A stretch of 11,589 nucleotides of DNA, taken from positions 252,970-264,558 of the forward strand of contig MU069698.1 of the NCBI GenBank assembly GCA_002284615.2, in the 5' to 3' direction. The translations under genes were made by a program, and so were the position numbers. The notes under the pieces were generated by a model. That model saw only the letters and a list, made by a program, of their open reading frames with translations. It was not told where the DNA came from and made no database searches. Positions 1 to 5,568 of the stretch are shown piece after piece; positions within the stretch are counted from its first letter, which is position 1, and each line of letters starts with the position of its first letter. The DNA is from Dunaliella salina. Its lineage: Eukaryota > Chlorophyta > Chlorophyceae > Chlamydomonadales > Dunaliellaceae.

Positions 1-462
1 GATAGGTTACATGGGTATGCACAAAGGAAAGGTTAAATTATCAACATGTCGAAGTCTGAGGTTGTGTCCTTCAATTCAAAAGGAAATAATGTTCCTATGT
101 TCAACGTAGGTGGCGAGCAGCTCTTGCGTGCTGAGTCATTTAAATATTTGGGTATGCTGTTTACAAAACAATTTAACCCCCTTGCCTCTTCTGAGCATAT
201 GTGTGCACCTTTCTTGGCTGGATGTCGTCGTATTAGGCACGTTGCAGATGAATATAAGCTAGCAGATAGGCCTCATACCATGCTTTGGTTGACTAAGACA
301 TATGCTCTCCCCGCTAGCATGTATGCTAGTCAAATTTGGGGTACCAGGTTTATGAGACCAGGAGATGAGATGACCTGCCCGTTGCAGACTGTGCACCTTT
401 GTTTACTGAAGCGAATTCTTGGAGTGAAAAAAAAGTACACCAAATTGGTCTGTGCTGCGTGA
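1..462 (+). pseudogene. Reverse transcriptase C-terminal segment (LINE ORF2, frame 1)
   Basis: Frame 1 is open from the window edge except for a TAA at 34-36, which sits in a context where sense codons are expected (RLHGYAQRKG, stop, IIN). The segment then gives KSEVVSFNSKG, FKYLGMLF and WLTKTYALPASMYASQIWG. This is the usual last block of non-LTR reverse transcriptases: a Lys-Ser-Glu turn, then FKYLG, then a helix with Tyr/Ala before the C-terminal domain. The true frame leaves frame 1 at the A8 run (427-434), so the residues before the TGA at 460-462 are frameshifted and not part of the original protein. Any ATG start here, such as the one at 46, is internal. Confidence 0.75.
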
Positions 463-566
463 ATGTGGGTTTGAACCATTACAATTCTATTGGTTTCGAG
501 CTGCTGTCAGGTTTTATAATGCCTCACTTACCTGCAACAGCACTACTTTACACAGGGTACTTGGAT
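435..566 (+). pseudogene. Middle of LINE ORF2, displaced into frame 2
   Basis: Between the two larger frame-1 blocks the protein continues in frame 2 (codons aca 437, cca 440, aat 443), reading PNWSVLRECGFEPLQFYWF and then FYNASLTCNSTTLHRVL before a TGA at about 566. Dropping one A from the A8 run joins the preceding GVKK to this segment. Frame 1 resumes as DMSSNSKKCW at about 565. The continuity of sense across all three pieces shows that one ancestral ORF was hit by a one-base gain and, about 130 bases later, a one-base loss. Confidence 0.7.
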
Positions 567-570
567 TGAC

Positions 571-1260
571 ATGAGTAGTAACTCTAAAAAGTGCTGGGCA
601 TCAGAGTTTATATCTGCTTTTCAGGGATTGGATAGGCGTAACTACTTCACACATTGCGTGTTTTCAGGCCAGCCCATTAAGATAAATGATTTTGTGGTTG
701 ATTTACGGAAAAGGCATAGGAGCGTGTGGCCAACTGAGGATCAGGCTGAACATGGTGCTCATTTAAACAAGTTAGACAAGTACCATAACTGGGTAGCGCT
801 TCCCTTCCGGCATGATTCTGCTTTTGGTAAACCTCTCCATACTCCTAGGTATCTGCATTTGGATTTGGGTAGGCATATGCAGAGGAACATTGCTTGCTTC
901 CGATTGCACGCCCATAAACTCCGAGTTGAAACTTCTCATTGGCATGGACATGCACCTCAATGTGATTCATGTGTTTCAGAACAATGGCAGGATGAAAAGC
1001 ATGTCATCTTTCTCCGCCCTTGCAACTTCCTGTGTTGTCTTAGAAGAAAGTATGCGCATCTTTTTAGTGCCTTTCCTGCTCGCAGAGTTGTGTCAAATGA
1101 TACAGGATCTTTCTTTTTTTCTGATGCCTGCTCTCTGGATGTAGCTCGTTTCTTCCAAAACCAAGATACTCAGACTTATCGCTTCATCTCTGAGCTCATG
1201 GATTTCTTTCACCACACCGAGCAGCCAAACTTTCTGGCTGAAGGTTATGTTCCCTTGTAA
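571..1260 (+). pseudogene. LINE ORF2 C-terminal domain with Cys/His cluster
   Basis: This is an open frame of 229 codons, but it is the C-terminal third of the retrotransposon protein, not a free gene; the ATG at 571 is an internal Met. The key feature is a Cys-X2-Cys-X9-His-X6-Cys cluster at residues 131, 134, 144 and 151 (nt 961-1023). This matches the zinc-binding motif often found after the reverse transcriptase domain in LINE proteins, where it is thought to bind nucleic acid. An N-terminal CWASEFISAFQGL and a middle TPRYLHLDLGRHMQRNI are also LINE-like in texture. The frame is intact to the TAA at 1258-1260, so decay is concentrated upstream. Confidence 0.7.
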
Positions 1261-1279
1261 ACCTTGTAAACCTTATAAC
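1253..1279 (+). repeat. 9-bp tandem repeat at the LINE 3' end
   Basis: Three copies lie head to tail: ccttgtaaa (1253-1261), ccttgtaaa (1262-1270) and a diverged ccttataac (1271-1279). The first copy contains the ORF stop codon. Many LINEs end in short tandem repeats rather than poly(A), so this probably marks the 3' terminus. TGTAA, present twice, is also the usual polyadenylation signal in chlorophycean algae, so the array may double as a 3'-end signal. Confidence 0.5.
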
Positions 1280-1300
1280 CATGTAGGCATAACCAAAAGC

Positions 1301-1665
1301 TGCAGTAATGCGCACTGCGATGCACGCAGTAATCCATGCAATAATGCCCACAACCACGCATGAATCCATGCAGCAATACACACAGTCATACATGCAGTCA
1401 TGTATGCAAAGATGCATGCCATAATGCGCACAACAATGTGCAAAGCCATGCATGTAGCAGTGCACTGTGGATGCGTACCGCAAACACGATGCAGAATTCT
1501 GCCATGACGTGAACATGATGGAGAGTTTTAAAGAATTCTGCAAATCTTTGTGCACTATGCATATACACAACATGCAGCAATGGGCACAGCCAGGCATGCA
1601 TTTTCTTATGCAGCAATGCACACATGCATGCAGTAATGCGTGCTGAAGTGCACATAGCAATGCAT
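1301..1665. repeat. Degenerate TGCATG-rich minisatellite, two blocks
   Basis: Two blocks (about 1301-1475 and 1569-1665) are built from diverged units of roughly 12 bp resembling gcagtaatgcac or catgcagcaatg, often clearer at 24 bp (gcagtaatgcgc and gcagtaatccat start 24 bp apart). TGCATGCA-type palindromes recur. About 95 bp of non-repetitive DNA (1476-1568) separates the blocks. The minus strand is open here only because the repeat lacks stops in that frame; it would give a Cys/His/Met-rich low-complexity peptide, which I do not regard as a gene. Confidence 0.65.
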
Positions 1666-1758
1666 TGGTCAAGCAGTCACACTTGCTCATGCATCACGGC
1701 ATGCTCAAGAGCTGTCGAGGGTCTCTTGCAAGTCATGGGAGTTGAGACTGACATGTTT

Positions 1759-1808
1759 AGCCAGTGAGAGACTGGCTCCGCCAATTTTTCAGCGTTGCTT
1801 GCGACGCT
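1759..1808 (+). ncRNA. Possible snRNA-like 3' end: hairpin, Sm-like site, hairpin
   Basis: A 7-bp hairpin (AGCCAGT 1759-1765, loop GAGAG, ACTGGCT 1771-1777) is followed by CCGCC, then AATTTTTC (1783-1790), then a second hairpin of 7 bp with one U-G pair and a CUUG tetraloop (1791-1808). An Sm-type AAUUUUU directly followed by a terminal hairpin is the 3' layout of U4 and U5 snRNAs. I do not find U1, U2, U4, U5 or U6 signature sequences upstream, and the site has C where Sm sites usually have G. It may be chance. Confidence 0.15.
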
Positions 1809-2072
1809 TTCCCCACTTGTCCTTAATTGATGTGGGGAGTGTTTTCACCACATATTATCTTTCTTTCTTGTATTGCTGGAGTCTGTCACAAGGTTTGCAA
1901 TCGGCTGTTATGTTACAGCCACCCCGGTTGTGTGTGGGGCGCACCAACAAAGGAGGAGCTCTGCGGTTGGGGCTGAGGAATACAATTTATGCCCCTTGGT
2001 GGGGATCTATGGGAGACCCTTTACTTGATGCACACGGCCAAATCGGCCAACGCAGATCTTTCTTTCTTTCAG

Positions 2073-2252
2073 GTACAAATCAAGTACATATGCATACGGC
2101 AACTCTCGAAGCTAGGTATGACCCTTCAGAATTTCAATATCTTGAGTCCAAAAGTTTCCTTGGCAGCAAGCATCGATTCCAACAACCATCAATTATTTCT
2201 TGAAAGAAAAAAGAGGTGCAAAGAAGAACAAAAAAGTCTGCGCAAGCCGTAG
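2073..2252 (+). CDS. Possible terminal exon of an unknown plus-strand gene
   Basis: A strong 3' splice site (a pyrimidine run tctttctttctttcag ending at 2072) opens directly into 59 sense codons plus TAG (2250-2252). The peptide begins VQIKYICIRQLSKLGMTLQN and ends in a basic, charged tail (ERKKRCKEEQKSLRKP). The same frame is open back to 1989. A different frame is open over 1742-2203 and competes with it; I prefer this one because of the acceptor and the natural composition. I cannot point to upstream exons, and the product is unrecognised. Confidence 0.25.
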   Translation, partial: VQIKYICIRQLSKLGMTLQNFNILSPKVSLAASIDSNNHQLFLERKKRCKEEQKSLRKP

Positions 2253-2336
2253 TCCAGGGATGTTGAGGAAAGGCCCCCTGGCCAGCAAGCTAGGAGGCCA
2301 ACGACCAAAACAGCGTCAAGCCTACACCAGACATAG

Positions 2337-2663
2337 CTTGCCTGGGCGAGAACCAGAAATAAAGCTTGCGGGGATCCCTTATCAGCCCGCCTCCTGGAGA
2401 CCCAGACTCTCCTCCTCCATATTCCCCCCTGGGGTTGTGGCACAACCCCGCTCCTTGCAACTTTACCTCCAGAGAGCCCCTCGAAAGTGGTGAGCATGTC
2501 TGGTGTTGATGATGGATACCAATCCCTGAATGGCCTGGCAACTCAGTTTGAAGAAAAGAAAAGAAAACTTTGCAGGCAGTGGAAAACACTCCCCACACCA
2601 AATGAGGGAAAGAGGATACCTAAGGCCAAGGACCGTGAATCCCCTTCATTCAATGAGTGGTAG
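2337..2663 (+). CDS. Small open frame, product unknown
   Basis: One frame is open from just after a TAG (2334-2336) to TAG at 2661-2663, with the only ATG at 2496, giving 55 residues. The ATG part starts MSGVDDGYQSLNGLATQFEE and continues with a Lys/Arg-rich stretch (KKRKLCRQWK), so it has a protein-like charge pattern. The part before the ATG is Pro/Leu-rich and overlaps a 19-bp palindrome, which looks less like coding. It could be an exon or a remnant. No domain is recognised. Confidence 0.2.
   Translation, partial: LAWARTRNKACGDPLSARLLETQTLLLHIPPWGCGTTPLLATLPPESPSKVVSMSGVDDGYQSLNGLATQFEEKKRKLCRQWKTLPTPNEGKRIPKAKDRESPSFNEW
2431..2449. repeat. 19-bp perfect palindrome
   Basis: GGGGTTGTG (2431-2439), one central G, then CACAACCCC (2441-2449): both 9-bp arms match exactly. 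It would form a tight cruciform only with arm breakage at the centre, so a dyad protein-binding site is the more natural reading. No matching second copy was noticed. Confidence 0.5.
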
Positions 2664-2671
2664 TTTGAATG

Positions 2672-3079
2672 TTAGTGACTTTGCTTTATTTTCGGATGTG
2701 CCCTAATGACGAGAGGTGTGGTCGTGCAGTCATTGTAGATGGTGCCTGCCACACCAATTAAAATGACGTGCAGAGCCATTGTTATCCCTATTTGGATTTC
2801 TTGAACTGCAGATTGTTTTCTTTTTCTGGTCATGGTTTGAGCTGTTGCAGTTCCCTTAGTGATGAAAGGGTTAGCGTCAGGTGTGGAGGAAGGGAACTGA
2901 ACCTCCATGGATGAGTGCATTGAAACACAAGAACGGCTCTCTTGCAGCAGACGATGAACATCTGAACAGGGTGTGGGAAGTGCTACCAGGCGTGCCACAT
3001 TTGGGGCAAAGAGCAGAGCCAAGTTGGCAGGAAAATCGTGTGCTTGTCGAGTATCTACGAAGTAGTTAGCATACACCAC
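2672..3079 (-). CDS. Unidentified minus-strand open frame (135 codons), possibly element-derived
   Basis: The frame is uninterrupted on the minus strand and ends in TAA at 2672-2674. The C-terminal third has a natural composition: a basic segment (MTRKRKQSAVQEIQ), then a hydrophobic helix-like run (ITMALHVILIGVAGTIY). The start shown is only the first in-frame initiator-type codon, so the real start or a splice acceptor could differ. It overlaps, on the opposite strand, a broken plus-strand frame over 2881-3378; only one of the two is likely to have been coding in the overlap. I have a weak memory of similar motifs in algal transposon proteins, but this is unchecked. Confidence 0.25.
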   Translation of the reverse strand: MVYANYFVDTRQAHDFPANLALLFAPNVARLVALPTPCSDVHRLLQESRSCVSMHSSMEVQFPSSTPDANPFITKGTATAQTMTRKRKQSAVQEIQIGITMALHVILIGVAGTIYNDCTTTPLVIRAHPKIKQSH

Positions 3080-3883
3080 AAATCATGTTTTCTGCTCGAG
3101 GCCCTCTATTTCTGCAAAGTGCTGCCTTTTTTTTGCACCACTGCAAAACATATCCATGCAAAATTCTTGTGGATCCAAGGACCGGAAAACAAAACGTCGC
3201 CATGGAAATACATCACAAGGTGCAGGAAGTCCTGATGAAGCACAGCCGCAAAAAATTTTAGACTGGACTGGAAGTAAGATGCCCGAGCAGCATGAGAGCA
3301 ATGGACATGTTGAGGTGGCTGGACCTTAGTCATTTGACTGAACCCTTCCCTGTGAAGGCATCCTCAACATATGTCGCATAGCTGGAAAAACAGAAACAGC
3401 TTCCAAAGCAGATGTCCTGAGGAGCGGAACTGGGGCTTCTTCACAAAATCACTCTGCCAGACTATCATCCCCTTTGCGGTGTACCCTGACCCAGTCCTTG
3501 GGTGGATGACGCCACTGGGCATTGCTATAGCACGGGAGCTCCAAGTCAACGTCCATTGGGCCAAGCGTGCTGAGGAGGGCTTTGCGAGGCGACTGAAGGG
3601 CCTGCCTTCCACTCTGAAGGATGGCATGCCCTGCATCACAGGTAATAAAGCAATTGTGACCAAATTTTGTGCTTGGCTGAGCGCTTAACCGGGCTCCAAT
3701 GCAGGAAGCCTGGCAACCCTGGAAAAGCAGTGTCGCACAAGAAGCCGGAGCTGCACTTGCAACATGCCAGAAAAGCTTTACCAGCCTGTGATGTCAGCTG
3801 TTAATCAAGCAGGCAGTAATTGCTTAAGCCCGACTGGCCCAGTATCACCTTGCTTGTCACGACTAAGCAACCCTCAAAAATGA
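2881..3883 (+). pseudogene. Decayed plus-strand reading frame, function unknown
   Basis: Frame 1 reads as protein-like sequence from 2881 to 3378 with stops at 3067-3069, 3259-3261 and 3379-3381. It includes NRVWEVLPGVPHLGQRAEP, VDPRTGKQNVAMEIHHKVQE and MDMLRWLDLSHLTEPFPV. At about 3371-3400 the sense passes to frame 2, which runs to TGA at 3881-3883 with a single TAA at 3686-3688. The frame-2 part contains IIPFAVYPDPVLGWMTPLGI and VHWAKRAEEGFARRLKGLP. Four defects in about 1 kb suggest a dead gene or transposon protein, though unseen introns could remove some of them. No family is recognised. Confidence 0.35.
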
Positions 3884-3890
3884 CAGTGAG

Positions 3891-4253
3891 CTAAGGAAAG
3901 TCTCTTTCCCATTGTGCAGTCCTGGGGTAAGAATGATCAAAAAACAATGAAAGCAAACTCAACAATGCATTGCGCTGAACAACAACATTGCCTGTGTTCA
4001 GGCCTTGAGTCCTTGCAGAGGCACTTCTCATGCACGTCACAATTGCAAAAACACATCCCATCTGCTCCTGGAGCTTGCCAACACCAATGTGTGTGATAGC
4101 AATGTCTGGAAAACAGCTTACAGAACACCCAGCACACTCTATTGCATGAGGCTCTACATTTTTTGGGCTCGTATAACTGTTTCTTGCATTTGGGTTATCC
4201 TGTTTTTTTTGCAAGAGTAGAGCATGCAGCTGTGCCCCCTCATCAGTGATCAA
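3891..4253 (-). CDS. Unidentified minus-strand open frame (120 codons)
   Basis: An uninterrupted minus-strand frame begins with ITDEGAQLHALLLQKKQ and ends SLFFDHSYPRTAQWERDFP before a stop at the low-coordinate end. The composition is mixed and protein-like, without low complexity. The initiator would be TTG, so it is more likely an exon or pseudogene fragment than a complete gene. It lies just downstream of the decayed plus-strand frame, in opposite orientation. No domain is recognised and no convincing splice sites were seen. Confidence 0.2.
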   Translation of the reverse strand: MITDEGAQLHALLLQKKQDNPNARNSYTSPKNVEPHAIECAGCSVSCFPDIAITHIGVGKLQEQMGCVFAIVTCMRSASARTQGLNTGNVVVQRNALLSLLSLFFDHSYPRTAQWERDFP

Positions 4254-4461
4254 AGCCAGCCCTTCTTGCCTTCAATTCAATGCAGTGCCTCTTCGGTAAA
4301 CAGTTCACTGTACAGTCCGGGTATGCAGAACGATTGAGGGGCCAGAGCTATAATGTCTGATTCTAGGACCTTTTAAACGGCAAAATTTGGTTCGATAAAC
4401 AGTATGATTGGAAAGATTTCAATCGCCCAAAATTTGGGTCCAGCGGCTTGGCCTGAGCAGG

Positions 4462-4469
4462 CTTCACGC
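4462..4469. repeat. Left target-site duplication of the hAT-like MITE
   Basis: CTTCACGC, repeated exactly at 4847-4854. It matches the T at position 2 of the loose hAT target preference nTnnnnAn but not the A at position 7. Confidence 0.8.
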
Positions 4470-4846
4470 CAAGGTTGGGTCATTCAAGAACACAGAATGG
4501 TTTGAAAAGTTGAACTTCTTCGAATCATTCGCGAACTTTAAATTGCCAAGTCATAGAACTTCATGCCTCTGGCAAAAAGGACCCTCTGATGCCCCCGTTA
4601 CACCCATTACACAACCCCCTTGACTACCCCATAAATGGTCTCTTGTCCTTCCCCTCTACATTTGCAAGCAATTGTGCAAGGGGGCTCAGGAAAAAAGGCT
4701 GGACAGGTGTTTGAGGTGCAGTTGCTACCCCGCTCTTAGCCTCCCCGCCTACAGGCAAACGCACGTTCAAACAGTTCCTCGAAGCTCGAACTTTGTCGAA
4801 CTGTTTGCAAACTTAATCTGTCAGACCGGCGAATGACCCAACCTTG
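4470..4846. mobile_element. hAT-like MITE, 377 bp, with 8-bp target-site duplication
   Basis: The ends are perfect 16-bp inverted repeats: CAAGGTTGGGTCATTC at 4470-4485 and its exact complement at 4831-4846. They are flanked by an 8-bp direct repeat, CTTCACGC, at 4462-4469 and 4847-4854 (one further matching g on the left of each copy). An 8-bp duplication and ends starting CA-purine-G fit the hAT superfamily. Inside both ends are repeated TTCGA/TTGAAC-type motifs, as in hAT subterminal binding sites. No transposase is encoded; at this length it must be non-autonomous. It shows no link to the neighbouring frames. Confidence 0.85.
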
Positions 4847-4854
4847 CTTCACGC
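4847..4854. repeat. Right target-site duplication of the hAT-like MITE
   Basis: CTTCACGC directly follows the right inverted repeat and is identical to 4462-4469. The exact match of both the terminal repeats and the duplication suggests a fairly recent insertion. Confidence 0.8.
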
Positions 4855-5562
4855 TCATGCCCTTCATCTGCCAATTGTCTGGACCCCTGTGCTCAACTCC
4901 TGCTGCAGTAGCAGCAGCAGCTCCATCTGCTCTCCACCCTTTCGGCTTGCAGGCTTGCTGCTGCTGCTGCCACTGCACCTGCTCCTGTTCATCCTCAGAG
5001 CATCATGCAGTAAATCACAGCAGCCCTCTGCTGCCAGCCCTCTGCACATGTTGTGCTTTGGCCCCCTGAGGCTGAGGGGTTTGCTGTTCTGTGGCTTCCT
5101 TGAACTGGGTAGAGCTGCTTTTCACGCTTTTTTTTGCACGATGCATGATGTTTTTTGAAAAAAAAAACACTGTGGTGAGGTGGGGTGCCCTTACTTGGGT
5201 TTGCGGCTCATGCAAGCAGCATGTAGCCCAGCAGGGTCTGTGGCAATCAACGATCTATGGCCGTGTCCCTCCCTGAAACCATGGCAGTACAATTTTACCG
5301 AAGTAAACCGCTTTCCAAATTGTTTAGACGGTCAAAATCCATGGTGGCACAAAACCGCTGTGGTGCCACAATCCAGTTGTTCGCATTCAGCTGAGAATTT
5401 TACCGAAACTTTCATCAAAGGCCACATACGTCCTTTGCAGACTGCCAGTTTTAGCTAAGGACAGGGAGACAAATGAGAGCAAGACTTGCTGGTGCAGACA
5501 AGTTGGAAAGGAAATGGCAAGTATGAGTTGCGGTGCACACCTTAAACCATGGCACAATGATA
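4855..5562. other. Non-coding stretch with low-complexity DNA
   Basis: I see no convincing gene. It holds the triplet runs, T-rich and A-rich tracts (about 5128-5169), and a cluster of short repeats. aattttaccgaa occurs at 5291-5302 and 5396-5407. aaaccgct occurs near 5306 and 5353. ccatgg is followed by similar sequence at about 5279 and 5339. A 7-bp hairpin (GTGGCAC / GTGCCAC) lies around 5344-5367. The small open frames present are short, overlap each other and lack natural composition. Confidence 0.4.
4905..4970. repeat. CAG and CTG triplet runs in inverted orientation
   Basis: A short (GCA)n run (GCAGCAGCAGC at 4911-4921, with an imperfect start at 4903) faces a (TGC)5 run at 4956-4970, about 35 bp away. 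Together they can fold into a hairpin. Frames across this region give poly-Ser, poly-Leu or poly-Cys depending on frame, so the short open frames here are not taken as genes. Confidence 0.5.
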
Positions 5563-5568
5563 TTTATT
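5563..5568 (-). terminator. Possible polyadenylation signal AATAAA
   Basis: AATAAA on the minus strand lies about 85 nt past the proposed stop codon. Chlorophycean algae usually use TGTAA, which I do not see in the following stretch, so this may be incidental. Confidence 0.2.

Larger units (their letters stand above)
1..1280 (+). mobile_element. 3' part of a decayed non-LTR (LINE-type) retrotransposon
   Basis: The reading frames across this stretch join into the end of a LINE ORF2: the tail of the reverse transcriptase domain (KSEVVSF, then ESFKYLGMLF) followed by a long C-terminal region with a Cys/His cluster. The 5' part lies outside the window. The copy is broken by an in-frame TAA at 34-36, a +1 frameshift in the A8 run at 427-434 and a compensating shift near 555-566. 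The 3' end is probably at about 1272-1280, where the DNA becomes a short 9-bp tandem repeat. The element would have encoded an enzyme for target-primed reverse transcription. I recall similar proteins from green-algal genomes but could not check, and I cannot assign a clade. Confidence 0.8.

Noticed and set aside
1196..1690. 164-codon minus-strand Cys/His-rich open frame
   Set aside because: It is the translation of the TGCATG minisatellite and overlaps the LINE end; the repeat simply lacks stops in that frame.
4833..5158. Plus-strand open frames rich in Ser, Cys or Leu
   Set aside because: They are translations of the CAG/CTG runs in three frames and none looks like a real protein.
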